Assembly: GCA_965116395.1 (NCBI GenBank)
Contig: OZ220684.1
Coordinates: 5,208,001-5,272,000 of the forward strand
DNA length: 64,000 nt
Direction: 5' to 3'
Source of the DNA: Bin5 sp965116395
GTDB lineage: Bacteria; Chloroflexota; Anaerolineae; Caldilineales; Caldilineaceae
In this document: positions 8,640-17,623 of the stretch, one piece after another
Numbering within the stretch: the first letter of the stretch is position 1
Layout: every line of letters starts with the position of its first letter
Notes under the pieces: model-generated
The model's input: only the letters and a program-made list of their open reading frames with translations
Databases searched by the model: none
Told to the model about the DNA's origin: nothing
Program-made: the position numbers and the translations under genes

Positions 8640-9689
8640 TCAGACACTGCCAAACAGTGCTTTCGACTGCTCGCAAGATCTCTGTATCAGTGTGGGAAGC
8701 TTGTGGCTGTGATCCAGCTCCGGACGTTGGTGAATCCAGCCTAGCGACACCATGCTCCGTATCAGGACAAACATCGGCAGGAGCTCGATTTCGGCCGGCG
8801 ATAGAGGCCGCTCTGAAAGGTAACCGGCGATGATGGCTTCTCTGATAACGTCGAAAAGGGGATTGTCCTGATAGTATGAGATGGCCACCGCCAGTTCGTA
8901 CAGGTGCCACCCAAAACCGGCGTCGTCAAAGTCGATAATGTGCACATGGTCGCCGGTTACAATCAGGTTACCGGGGTGCAGATCGGCGTGGATCAGGCTG
9001 TACGATTCCCGGTCTTTGCCGTAATCGCACAGAGTTCGATATATCTGGTCGCGGGCGTAAATGACTTGCGCTCTTTCTGCCGGGGTTAATTTAGATTGCT
9101 CCCAGAAGGGACCCCAGAACGGATCCTTGCCCATCAGCCCGTCGGCATCAAACGCGTGCCGTTCAAATCCGGAAGGAAGAGGCCATGCTACCGCCTGATT
9201 GTGAATGCGGGCTGCAAGATGACCCGTCTTGTGGAAGTAGTTCTCCAGGCTGGATCTGTCACTCTCCTGCTCAATCAGTGTTGCCATCGAAGTCCCTTCG
9301 ACCCACTCGACCAAACTCACATAGCGGGTCTGTGATAGCTCTGGCAGGTAGACGCTGACGAAGGCCTCATTGTCCCTTGTGCGGCGGGGTAAAGGTGCGC
9401 CGATTCCGGACCGGTTCAGGGCAGCGGTCCACTGAAGCTCACCGTACAGTTCAGGCAGCGAATGATAGCCCGGCCGGTGGAATCGAAAGACAAAAGCCTG
9501 CCCGCTGTCAGTATCGACCCGAAAAACGATGTTCTCCGAATGCGAAACCAGGTTGATGTCTAGAACGTTCAGGTTCCAGGCTTCCAATGCCCGCGCGGCA
9601 GAGGCCAGCAGCTCCTCTTCAAATGGTATCTCAGGCTTGTGAACGAAGAGACCGTTGCCAGTTGCCGGTTCATCACTGCTGCCTGCCAT
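8640..9689 (-). CDS. Aminoglycoside-phosphotransferase-fold kinase
   Basis: A 349-residue APH/choline-kinase-fold enzyme. The N lobe contains ENIVFRVDTDSGQAFVFRFHRPG, with the ATP-contacting strand and basic residues. The catalytic loop is HADLHPGNLIV (Brenner HxDxxxxN motif), followed by the metal-binding IDFDDAGFGWHLYELA. Family members phosphorylate small hydroxyl-bearing compounds such as homoserine, choline, hydroxylysine or aminoglycosides. It lies 93 bases downstream of a class III aminotransferase on the same strand, a pairing seen where amino-alcohol or hydroxylysine-type compounds are degraded, so a catabolic kinase is more likely than antibiotic resistance. The start has GGGAG upstream. 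Confidence 0.85.
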   Translation of the reverse strand: MAGSSDEPATGNGLFVHKPEIPFEEELLASAARALEAWNLNVLDINLVSHSENIVFRVDTDSGQAFVFRFHRPGYHSLPELYGELQWTAALNRSGIGAPLPRRTRDNEAFVSVYLPELSQTRYVSLVEWVEGTSMATLIEQESDRSSLENYFHKTGHLAARIHNQAVAWPLPSGFERHAFDADGLMGKDPFWGPFWEQSKLTPAERAQVIYARDQIYRTLCDYGKDRESYSLIHADLHPGNLIVTGDHVHIIDFDDAGFGWHLYELAVAISYYQDNPLFDVIREAIIAGYLSERPLSPAEIELLPMFVLIRSMVSLGWIHQRPELDHSHKLPTLIQRSCEQSKALFGSV

Positions 9690-9782
9690 CAGGACTCCCG
9701 CTGACTCTGGAAAATGAGAGAATCTCCCGGCGAATTTTTCTTTGCTCCGGACGGTGGCTCCCCAGTTTCCTGGGTCCGGGCC

Positions 9783-11075
9783 TCAAGCGATGACACATTC
9801 TCGAAAGCTCTCTTCAAACGCGGGCAGAAACAGGTCCGCGTGCTCCTTTTGGAAGACGAGCGGCGGCCGAATCTTGAGGATATTGCTATTGGGCCCGGCG
9901 CTGCCGATGAGAAAGCCCCGGTCGCGCAGGCCGTTGACGATCGCGGTCGCGCCCTCGGGATCCGGCTTCTTAGAAGCGCGGTCTCGAACCCATTCCATGC
10001 CGATGAACAGTCCGTGGCCGCGGACGTCGGCGAACTGCTCGCAGTTGTCCTGAAGTGTGGCTAGTTCGTTTAGCAGATGTGCGCCAACCTTGTTGACATT
10101 ACTTGCCAAGTCCTCATTTTCGATGACGTCGATCACGGCCATTCCCGCCGCCGCCTGCAAGGGACTGGCTGCAAAGGTGTTGAAGTAGCGCTTGTGGCGG
10201 CGGAAATTATCGACTAACTCGCTCGATGCCGCCGCGCCGGCGACGGGGAGCCCGTTGCCCATCGGCTTGCCCATCGTAACGATGTCGGGCACGAAGTCGG
10301 TTGCTCCGTAACCCCACCACTGGCCTGTACGGCAGAAGCCTGCTTGCACTTCGTCGGCGATGACCAGCCCGCCTTCGGCTCGCACCAGCGCGGCCGCTTG
10401 CCGCATGAACTCACCGGAGAAAGAGGGCAGTCCCTCGTTGGCGAAAATCGAGCAGACCAGCATCCCCGCCAGCGCGATTCCATTGGCTCGCAAACTGTCG
10501 ATAGCACCCTCTACCTCCGCCAGGTAGAGCTCTGTCAGCTCGTTGTCGGACAGGCCGTCGCCGAGAGGGCGGTAGCGCTGCGGGAAGGGAAATGCACGGA
10601 TATTCTCAGCTCGCTCGTTTTGTGCCTGTTGGGCGACGCGGGTGAATTTGCCTACCTCGGCGGAGTTGCCGTGGTAGGCGGCATCGCTGCAAATGAAGCC
10701 TTGCCCTCCAGTGGCGGCGCGGGCGATGCCTAACGCCACCTCGTTGGCTTCCGTGCCCGTGCAGGTGAATACCACGCTGGTCAGGGGATCTGCGTGAAGA
10801 TTCGCCAACCGTTCAGCATAGTCGAGGACGTCTTCATTGAGATAGCGGCTGTGAACATTGAGTGTTTGCGCCTGGCTGTGCATCGCCTCGACCACGTGTG
10901 GATGACAGTGACCGACGCAGGGCACATTGTTGTACATATCGAGATAACGGCGCCCTTCATCATCGTAGAGCCAAACTCCTTCCCCACGAACGATGTTGAC
11001 CGGTTTCTCGTAGAAGATTGGCGCGCCCATGCCAAGCAGGCGGTTGCGGCGTTCCATCATAGCGCTGTTAGTCAT
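9783..11075 (-). CDS. Class III PLP-dependent aminotransferase
   Basis: A 430-residue fold-type I class III aminotransferase. Landmarks are the N-terminal GVWLYDDEGRRYLDMYNNVPCVGHCHP, the cofactor region TCTGTEANEVALGIARAATG, LVIADEVQAGFCRTG (Asp binding the pyridine nitrogen) and the Schiff-base lysine in VTMGKPMGNGLPVAG. The VGHCHPHV stretch and the overall layout resemble enzymes acting on phosphoethanolamine-type or omega-amino substrates. The kinase immediately downstream could supply a phosphorylated substrate, as in phosphoethanolamine or phosphohydroxylysine breakdown. That link is inferred from adjacency and order only. GGAGA lies 5 bases before the start. Confidence 0.88.
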   Translation of the reverse strand: MTNSAMMERRNRLLGMGAPIFYEKPVNIVRGEGVWLYDDEGRRYLDMYNNVPCVGHCHPHVVEAMHSQAQTLNVHSRYLNEDVLDYAERLANLHADPLTSVVFTCTGTEANEVALGIARAATGGQGFICSDAAYHGNSAEVGKFTRVAQQAQNERAENIRAFPFPQRYRPLGDGLSDNELTELYLAEVEGAIDSLRANGIALAGMLVCSIFANEGLPSFSGEFMRQAAALVRAEGGLVIADEVQAGFCRTGQWWGYGATDFVPDIVTMGKPMGNGLPVAGAAASSELVDNFRRHKRYFNTFAASPLQAAAGMAVIDVIENEDLASNVNKVGAHLLNELATLQDNCEQFADVRGHGLFIGMEWVRDRASKKPDPEGATAIVNGLRDRGFLIGSAGPNSNILKIRPPLVFQKEHADLFLPAFEESFRECVIA

Positions 11076-11123
11076 CTCTTCTCCTGACTGTCACAATACC
11101 GGCGTTGAATACTCTTTAGTTTT

Positions 11124-11501
11124 TCAGTCGTCCAGATCGACCACTATGTCATTGCCATCAATGCGCACAGGGTAGGTCTTTACGCGCACCTCCGGGTCGA
11201 CGAGACAGCGTCCGGTTGCGATTTCAAATGGCCACTGATGCCACGGGCAGCGCAGAACTTCGCCTTCTCCGTCGACCTTCAAGTCGGAGTCATAGGCGGA
11301 CGGCGGCGCGTCGGCAGCTATCTGGCCTGTCAATTCGCCGGTGCAGAGGGGTCCTCGCTTATGCGGGCAAATGTTGCGCAGAGCATATAGCCGGCCATTG
11401 ACATTGAAGACGCCGATACCGGCGCGCCCGCGGAAAGGGACAACGATTTTGCGGCCGCCTGGCGGAATCTCCCAGACTTTGGCGATGACAACTTTCGTCA
11501 T
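11124..11501 (-). CDS. Rieske (2Fe-2S) ferredoxin-type protein
   Basis: A 125-residue single-domain Rieske protein. Cluster ligands are visible as CPHKRGPLC (C-x-H) and CPWHQWPF (C-x-x-H), the two-box arrangement of Rieske ferredoxins. It has no signal or membrane segment, so it is probably cytoplasmic and passes electrons to an oxygenase or acts as a stand-alone ferredoxin. Its ATG overlaps the upstream amidohydrolase stop (ATGA, 11498-11501), so the two are translationally coupled and probably work on one substrate. No oxygenase large subunit is next to it. Confidence 0.88.
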   Translation of the reverse strand: MTKVVIAKVWEIPPGGRKIVVPFRGRAGIGVFNVNGRLYALRNICPHKRGPLCTGELTGQIAADAPPSAYDSDLKVDGEGEVLRCPWHQWPFEIATGRCLVDPEVRVKTYPVRIDGNDIVVDLDD

Positions 11502-12637
11502 CGCAGAGCGTCTCCTATGCGCAGCATTTCCAGAGCATTGTCGGCGAAAATGCGCTGCTGCACTTCGGGCGTAAGTTTGGGAAAAGTTGTGACGGGATCG
11601 TTCCAGTCGAAATGAGGAAAATCGGAACAGTACACAAGTGTTTCGTCGGCGTGTAACATATCGAGGAACTGATACTGCTGCTCGGTCGTTTCAGCCTCGT
11701 GCATGGGTTGTGATCCGACGCGAATGTGCTCGCGGAAGTATTCGCTCGGCAGTCGCTTAAGCCAAGGCGTCTGGTCGCGAATTGCCTTCCAATCCGAATC
11801 CATGTGCCACATTACGGCCACCGCCCACAGCTGCTGCGCCTCGGTGAGGGCAAACTTCAGGTTGGGAAACTTCTCAAAGACGCCCTCACAGATCAGCGAC
11901 GAGGCGTGCGTGCTGGCCACAAAGGGACGGCTCATGCGGGATTCCATGTAGTAGGTTGGAAAGCCTACCGGTGTGGGCGTGGTTCGGGCTGCGCCGCCGC
12001 CGCCGCCGATATGGGCGATAACCGGCAGACCGTGCTCTTCACACGCTTCCCAGATAGGGTGGTAGAAGCGGTTCCCGAATGGCATGCTGGTACCCATCGG
12101 AACCATGATAGCGGCAGTGTCCGGGCGGTCGGCCAACCGATTTATCTCGCTGACGGCCTGGGCGGGGTCGGAAGGGGAGATGAGGATGGCATTGACTACC
12201 CGCTCATCTTTTTCCAGCCAATGTTCGATAGTCCAGTCGTTGAAGGCTCGACAGAGAGCGGCAGCCCAGTCAGGGTCGGGGAGGCCCGTATAGCCATAGA
12301 AGGGAGGCGGACCGGTCAACAGCGCGAAGTCGATGTTCCACGGGTCGAGATGCTCACGCTGCATAAACTCCAACGAGAAGTTGAAGTCGCGTTCCTTCAG
12401 TCCCGGGTCTTTCAGATCGGCCCGGTTGGTACGATAAGGGACGTTTGAGTAGCCGGCGCTGGGTAGGTGCAGGCCCTGGTCGATCAGATGGTTTTGCCAG
12501 AACCTGGACAGGTAAGGCAACAGCTGCTCAGGCCGTTCAAAATTGTGGTGAACATCGCAATCCACGATCTTTACGCCTTCTTTGGGTTGGGCGGTCCAAC
12601 CCGGCGCGGAAATCGGGGCGGCCCCTAATTTGGTCAT
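11498..12637 (-). CDS. Amidohydrolase family protein (copy 1)
   Basis: A TIM-barrel amidohydrolase of the amidohydrolase-2 group, 379 residues. The open frame extends 30 codons further, but ATG 12637 has AAGGAG 8 bases upstream. The N-terminal metal-site strand reads VDCDVHHNFE, not the usual DxHxH. Later strands show PVIAHIGGGGG and the C-terminal YCSDFPHFDWND with the catalytic-type Asp. It is coupled to the Rieske gene and is about 30% similar by eye to two further amidohydrolases at 13.6 and 14.7 kb. The family includes decarboxylases and hydrolases of aromatic or lactone substrates; the reaction here is unknown. Confidence 0.8.
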   Translation of the reverse strand: MTKLGAAPISAPGWTAQPKEGVKIVDCDVHHNFERPEQLLPYLSRFWQNHLIDQGLHLPSAGYSNVPYRTNRADLKDPGLKERDFNFSLEFMQREHLDPWNIDFALLTGPPPFYGYTGLPDPDWAAALCRAFNDWTIEHWLEKDERVVNAILISPSDPAQAVSEINRLADRPDTAAIMVPMGTSMPFGNRFYHPIWEACEEHGLPVIAHIGGGGGAARTTPTPVGFPTYYMESRMSRPFVASTHASSLICEGVFEKFPNLKFALTEAQQLWAVAVMWHMDSDWKAIRDQTPWLKRLPSEYFREHIRVGSQPMHEAETTEQQYQFLDMLHADETLVYCSDFPHFDWNDPVTTFPKLTPEVQQRIFADNALEMLRIGDALR

Positions 12638-12695
12638 GGAAACGTCTCCTTGCGAACGGTTGGCAGATTTAAGGCAAGCATGAACAGGATTGTCG

Positions 12696-13574
12696 CTAAT
12701 CGGTCTCTGCTGCTGCGGCAAAGGCAACGTTTTCGCCGAAGGGATCGCTCTTCAGCCAAACATCTCGTTGCGGGAAAGGGATGGGAATGCCATGCTCTTG
12801 CAGACCAAGATAGATATCTTCCAGGATCTCACTCAGGGAGGACAGCCGTTGCGATGGATCATCGATCCAGTATTGAATCCGGAAAAGAAGGGCTGAATCG
12901 GCGAACTCGACCAGAAAGGTGCGCGGTTCCGGGTCTGACAGGACCGCCGAGTGTTTGACGATGTGGGAATGAAGGATTTGATGCACTACACCAATTTCAG
13001 AACCGTAGGCTACGCCAATCTGGGATTCAACGCGGAGAATCTGGTCCGACTTCGTCCAGTTATCGAGCCGCTGCGAAACCATGAGCGAATTCGGGACGAT
13101 AACTTCCGTATTGCCGAATGTTTTGACAACAGTGGTACGGAGGCTCATTTCCTGGACAGTCCCGCGTATACCATCGACCTCAATCACGTCTCCGTCCCGA
13201 ATCGTTTGTTCAGTCATCAGGACCAAACCGGCAATATAGTTGCTGGCCAGATTCTGAAGTCCGAGGCCCAGTCCAATACTCAGGGCGCTGAGTGGGACCA
13301 GAAAAATGGACAGGTTCACGCCAAGGGAGGAAAGAGAGGTGTATACGCCGGCAAACAGAATCGACAGGAAGATAACCGTGCGGATGAGCCGTCTATTGGT
13401 TGCGGTGAGCTTGAGCCGGGACTCCAGCCGCTTCTGGAACTGGCCGGCGGCTGCCCGCGCCAGGATGTAGAACAGGAGGACTGTGCCGACCGTCATCAGC
13501 AGGTCGGTCAGTGACAAGGGCGTGCCCTGCACAGTCGTCAGTGGTGTGTTCAGGAAGCGGAGAATACCGCCCAT
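12696..13574 (-). CDS. MscS-type mechanosensitive ion channel
   Basis: A 292-residue small-conductance channel. Three membrane segments are visible: about residues 20-42, 65-90 and the pore helix 90-120, rich in Gly/Ala/Leu (LSALSIGLGLGLQNLASNYIAGL), the signature of TM3. This is followed by the cytoplasmic beta domain (GDVIEVDGIRGTVQEMSLRTTVVKTFGNTEVIVPNS). Family members open under membrane tension and release solutes on osmotic downshock. It sits inside the amidohydrolase cluster, on the same strand, 20 bases from its upstream neighbour, but no functional link is obvious. Confidence 0.92.
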   Translation of the reverse strand: MGGILRFLNTPLTTVQGTPLSLTDLLMTVGTVLLFYILARAAAGQFQKRLESRLKLTATNRRLIRTVIFLSILFAGVYTSLSSLGVNLSIFLVPLSALSIGLGLGLQNLASNYIAGLVLMTEQTIRDGDVIEVDGIRGTVQEMSLRTTVVKTFGNTEVIVPNSLMVSQRLDNWTKSDQILRVESQIGVAYGSEIGVVHQILHSHIVKHSAVLSDPEPRTFLVEFADSALLFRIQYWIDDPSQRLSSLSEILEDIYLGLQEHGIPIPFPQRDVWLKSDPFGENVAFAAAAETD

Positions 13575-13594
13575 TTGGTCCGTCCAGCTTTTCG

Positions 13595-14710
13595 TTAATC
13601 CAGCTTGTAGAATTGGCGGGCGTTCTCAGCCATGATGTTGCGCCGGGTTTCCAGTGGAAGCGAGGTCGGCACGGCCCGACCGGGGGAGTCAAAGTCCCAG
13701 TGCGGGTAATCGGTTGCAAACATCAGGCGCCGCCCGCCGTCCATCTGCTCCAGCAGCTGGTCGAAATGGGACTGTTGCCGCGGTTCCTCCATTGGTTGGG
13801 TGGAGAGCCAGAAGTGCTCCTGAATATACTCGGAGGGCGCCTTCTTGAGATAGGGCGTCTCCGCGCGCAGCCTCTTCCAACTCTGGTCCAGCCGCCAAGC
13901 AAGCGAAGGCATCCAGGCGAAACCGCCTTCGATAATCACTATGCGCAGCTCTGGAAAGTGCTCGAAGACGCCTTCGCACACAAGGCTGGCAACTTGAGCC
14001 TGAAACGCCTGGGCCATTCCGCAGTGGTCTTCGATGTAGTACGAGGGCCATCCACCGGCAGTGAGGGGATGTCCGCCAAGCCCGCCGAAATGTATGCCGA
14101 TTGGCAGGTCGTACTCAAGGGCAGCCTCGTACATCTTCCAGTATTTGCGGCGCCCGAGCGGTTCCTGGGTCCTGGCGACGAGGATCACTTGCACGAAACC
14201 CTTATTGTCGCCCAGCCGGTGAATCTCCTCTGCCGCCAGATCTGCGTCTTCGTAGTTGACCAGGATCGACGCGCGCAGGCGAGGTTCGAGCTCCAGCCAT
14301 TCCGCAATCTGATATTCGTTGATGGCCCGCGCCAGTTGGGCACCATACTCTCGATTCACCTGGCCGCCGGCACCGACGAGGGGATTCAAGATGCCGTAGT
14401 CCATGTCAAAAGCATCGAGCAGCTGCTCGCGCATGAAATCCAGGTCGGTGCCGGGAGGGCGTCCGCTGGGCGGCCAGGCGTCGGTGCGAGCAGCATTGGG
14501 CTGGGCGCGCGGGTAGCCGCCGCCGTAGTGACCCCGCATACCGAGCATTTTGTGATATTCCTGCCATTCTGTTGCCAGATAGTTGGTGATGATGTCGTTG
14601 AAAACAGGGTCGTCATAGACATCATAATTGTGAATGTCCGTGTCAATTACCGCCAGCTTGGTTTTTGCGGGGCTCTGCGGTTGTTCGGTTACATCCATTT
14701 GCAGGGTCAT
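13595..14710 (-). CDS. Amidohydrolase family protein (copy 2)
   Basis: A 371-residue amidohydrolase-2 TIM barrel. The N-terminal strand is VIDTDIHNYDV, where the second His of the usual HxH pair is Asn-Tyr. Barrel-strand residues include GIHFGGLGGHP (His), IVIIEGGFAWMPSL and the C-terminal MFATDYPHWDFDSP. It begins 11 bases after the stop of copy 3, so they are co-transcribed, and the two share EGGFAWMPSL and TDYPHW almost word for word. ATG 14710 has GGGAG upstream; an in-frame ATG 12 bases later is also possible. The substrate is unknown. Confidence 0.82.
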   Translation of the reverse strand: MTLQMDVTEQPQSPAKTKLAVIDTDIHNYDVYDDPVFNDIITNYLATEWQEYHKMLGMRGHYGGGYPRAQPNAARTDAWPPSGRPPGTDLDFMREQLLDAFDMDYGILNPLVGAGGQVNREYGAQLARAINEYQIAEWLELEPRLRASILVNYEDADLAAEEIHRLGDNKGFVQVILVARTQEPLGRRKYWKMYEAALEYDLPIGIHFGGLGGHPLTAGGWPSYYIEDHCGMAQAFQAQVASLVCEGVFEHFPELRIVIIEGGFAWMPSLAWRLDQSWKRLRAETPYLKKAPSEYIQEHFWLSTQPMEEPRQQSHFDQLLEQMDGGRRLMFATDYPHWDFDSPGRAVPTSLPLETRRNIMAENARQFYKLD

Positions 14711-14721
14711 GGTCCGGCTCC

Positions 14722-15888
14722 CTATAGTCGATAGAACGAGCGAGCATTCTTATGCCAGATGTTGGCGTTGAGAGGTTCCGGCAATGTTACGGGCCAGGCT
14801 TCTTCGTCGTCATCATAGTGCCAGTGCGGATAGTCAGTGGCGAACATGAGCAGAGAGTCCGACTCCATCTGTTCGACTGTTTGCAGAATATAGCGGGGAT
14901 CGGGCGGGGCGCCCACAGGCTGCACGGTCACGCGCATGTGCTGGCGAATGTAGTCGGACGGGGCACGTTTGACCCATGGTGTGTTGGAACGGAGTCCTTT
15001 CCACTCCTTATCGAGCCGCCACATGAGGGAAGGCATCCAGGCGAATCCGCCTTCAATCAGGGCGATGCGCAGCTCGGGGAAGCGGTCGAAAACTCCTTCG
15101 GCAATGATGCTGATGACCTGGGACTGGAAAACCTGCGCCATGCCGGCATGCTCTTCCAGATAGGTGGAAGGCCAGCCCACGGGTGTGGGTGGATGACCTG
15201 GCGCGCCGCCGAAGTTGATGCCGATGACCAGATCGCGTTCCACGGCCGCGGCATAGAGGGGATCGTAGAAGCGATTGCCGTAGGGAATGAAAGAGCGTAC
15301 GGGAAGAACCACTTGGACGAACTGCGGATGGTCGCCGAAGCGATGGATCTCTTCGGCAGCACGGGATGGTGTCCGGCTGGGCACGACCAGCGATCCCCGC
15401 AGACGCGGTTCCGGTGTCAGCCACTCGTCGATCTGCCAGCGGTTGGCTGCGGTAGCCAGGTCTGCGGCCAGATCTTCCTGTTTGACGCTCTGGACCCGGT
15501 AGGCACAGTTGAGAATCCCAATTTCGGTATTCCAGGGGGCCAGCGCCTGCTCGCGAACCAGCTGCAAGCTTGAACCTGCCGCTCCCCCGTTTGCGGGCAT
15601 GCTGCCCGGCCGCGCCGTGGTTGGCGCGCCGCGGGGATAGTCGTTGGCGTGGGGACCGATGAAGGCCGACTCGCGGATGTAGTCGCACCAGTGGTCGGCC
15701 AGATAGGGCATCAACAGTTCGATGGAAGACACTTCGTTGTGGATGTCGCAGTCTATCACTGATGGGGGCAGCGAGGGTCGCGGCTTCCCGTTTAGTGGTT
15801 GAACAGTGGATTGCGTTCGCTGCCCCGTGTTATGCCCGTTATCGGTTGGGGCCGACAGGGACTGCGGCGCATCAGCATCTGACATCAT
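14722..15888 (-). CDS. Amidohydrolase family protein (copy 3)
   Basis: A 388-residue paralogue of copy 2. A hydrophilic N-terminal extension of about 45 residues precedes VIDCDIHNEVSS. The barrel strand that has His in copies 1 and 2 reads IGINFGGAPGHPP here, so one likely metal or substrate ligand is Asn. The C-terminal MFATDYPHWHYDDDEE retains the Asp and His. It is the first gene of the same-strand group amidohydrolase 3 - amidohydrolase 2 - mscS - amidohydrolase 1 - Rieske. The start has no clear Shine-Dalgarno. Confidence 0.82.
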   Translation of the reverse strand: MMSDADAPQSLSAPTDNGHNTGQRTQSTVQPLNGKPRPSLPPSVIDCDIHNEVSSIELLMPYLADHWCDYIRESAFIGPHANDYPRGAPTTARPGSMPANGGAAGSSLQLVREQALAPWNTEIGILNCAYRVQSVKQEDLAADLATAANRWQIDEWLTPEPRLRGSLVVPSRTPSRAAEEIHRFGDHPQFVQVVLPVRSFIPYGNRFYDPLYAAAVERDLVIGINFGGAPGHPPTPVGWPSTYLEEHAGMAQVFQSQVISIIAEGVFDRFPELRIALIEGGFAWMPSLMWRLDKEWKGLRSNTPWVKRAPSDYIRQHMRVTVQPVGAPPDPRYILQTVEQMESDSLLMFATDYPHWHYDDDEEAWPVTLPEPLNANIWHKNARSFYRL

Positions 15889-15950
15889 GGCTCGTTAATT
15901 TCCTGCAATTTCTCAGATGACATTTTGATTAATTCCTGGATACGCAGATT

Positions 15951-16233
15951 CTACCGTCTTGCAAGCTTGTCGTCAACGCCTGCCTGCCGAAGGGCCAGGG
16001 CAAACGCATCATTTTGGGAGAGGACTTTCAGGAGGTAGTCAGTTTTCCTACCTGCTCGTTTAGGTTTGGCAGCGAAACCGATTTTGGTGCTGTTCTCGTT
16101 GGGTAAGAGGTTGAAAGCCATGCGGCGCAAGACGGCCAGGTTGTGCTGCGCATGGACCTGACTGGTGCGACCGTCGTCCCCATCCCAGACCCAGTAGACT
16201 GGATTCTCGATGCTTCGGTGGCTGCGGGTGGAA
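15951..16233 (-). pseudogene. ISAs1-type transposase remnant (C-terminal fragment 1)
   Basis: The reverse strand encodes STRSHRSIENPVYWVWD, then HNLAVLRRMAFNLLPNE and KRAGRKTDYLLKVL. This is the C-terminal end of ISAs1/H-repeat DDE transposases (family form RSHWxIENxLHWVLDVxFxED). Substitutions and a 12-base deletion in the middle, compared with the second copy at 17.6 kb, show decay. The catalytic N-terminal two thirds are missing; homology to the other copy stops abruptly after GTGGAA at 16233. No inverted repeats could be assigned. Confidence 0.75.
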
Positions 16234-16993
16234 GTCAGGAGCGGTTTGGCATCGGAGGAGAAGATGGAATTCACATCAGAAGCAAATGTTTTGTGGGCTG
16301 ATGCGGGCATTTCATTCATTGTGGACCGTCTTTACCAGATTCATCATGATGGGTGGGACAAAGGCATTCTCATGTGTGTGTTGGACGAGAGTTTACGAGA
16401 GATCATGAGCGTTTACGAGCGTTTTCGGGTTGTCTGCGCTGCAGTTCACGGGATTTGCCTGATGTGCTGTGACTGGGGCCTTACCTATGCAGGATGTCTC
16501 GTATGCGCGTTGGACGAGAGTTACTACCAGGGATTTTTCTCGCTTACGTGTTGCATTGGACAGAGCAGATCGATCGGCGAATTCATGCGATGGGCCGCGA
16601 AGAACACCTCAGACGAAACGGATTTTCTGTGCGCGGTTCTTGGCGAAAGAGCATTTTGCTTCCGCCAATCGCCTTGGTGACAAACGTCAACGGGTACTCG
16701 TCATTACTGGATTTACTTGCCAGTGTTTTGGCCGCGAAATGTCTACAAATGTCGCGTAATGTATACAAATGTATACGTATGTCGCGCCAATTTCAGTTTT
16801 TTGGGACGCTATTTTGCGTCTAACCGAACAGGTCCTCGCCGTCCCTGATGGAAACCGAGGCGACGTTTTGCGGGCATTTCACAGCGTTTCAGCTGACCGC
16901 TTTCACCTGCAAGTTCTTCTTGGGTGAGAGCAGTGGCTTCTCAGTTCGTGCGCCTCAAATGTCCACAAAGCGGACCCGCCAAGAGTACTTTTT
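16234..16993. other. Decayed intergenic DNA with short repeats
   Basis: No supportable gene. The stretch contains imperfect copies of GTTGGACGAGAGTT near 16380 and 16509, and a cluster of ATGTCTACAAATG/GTATACAAATGTATAC palindromic repeats at 16738-16795. A segment near 16829-16950 is partly repeated near 17430-17545 (shared CTCGCCGTC..TGATGG and TGGCTTCTCAG). It reads as old mobile-element debris. Confidence 0.5.
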
Positions 16994-17400
16994 CGATTCA
17001 GGCAGCCTTTCGAGGCCTTGTCCCTATGCGATGCAATTATCCTGGGTTAGGTCGATCTAAGTCGATCCAGGTCGATCCAGGTCGATCCAAGTCGACGGAA
17101 TTTCTTTTCTTGGACTTTTTTCTTGAGTTCGCCGACGGTTCCTTCAGCCGATTCAGGCAGCCTCACTAGGCCTAATCTCAAGTCGATGCATTTGTCCTGG
17201 TTTGGTCGACCCAAGTCGACCCAAGTCGACGTAAGTCGACGTAAGTCGACGGGTTTTCTTTTTTTTTGGACTTTTTTCTTGAGTTCGCCGACGGTTCCTT
17301 TAGCCGATTCAGGCAGCCTCACGAGGTCTTTTCCGATTGGTTGCAATTGCCTTGGGTCAGGGCGGGTTACGACGGCTTATGTCGGTGTTTTTCCTTTTTG
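16994..17400. repeat. Tandem repeat, about 155-bp unit, about 2.6 copies
   Basis: CGATTCAGGCAGCC recurs at 16994, 17149 and 17305 (periods 155 and 156). Each unit continues with a variable segment, then a run of 10-bp GTCGAYCCAR steps (17047-17095 and 17203-17250), then TTTTCTT..GGACTTTTTTCTTGAGTTCGCCGACGG. The open frames here, such as that on the minus strand at 17047-17346, are by-products of the repeat. The 10-bp steps differ in number and sequence between units, which points to slippage or a recombination-prone array. Confidence 0.8.
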
Positions 17401-17623
17401 TAGGCCCTTACATGCTTGATTTTGCAGAAGATTCCTCGCCGTCTTTGATGGGTATCGGTAGATGAAGAGTGGGCAACTCATAGACGCTAAGCGGCCCTCC
17501 TTCGGCTTCAGATATTCTTTTTGCGAGAGTCATGGCTTCTCAGGGTCAGAGGAAAAGCAACTCATTTCGGACACTATTATAGCACAGGATTTGGGGCCAC
17601 AAGGGGCAACTTTACCCGAATCT

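Noticed and set aside
17047..17346. ORFs of about 100 residues in the 155-bp repeat zone on both strands
   Set aside because: They consist of translated repeats without ribosome-binding sites or any family pattern.
16994..17400. CRISPR array
   Set aside because: Units are 155 bp with slipping 10-bp steps and no unique spacers of regular length; no cas genes are present.
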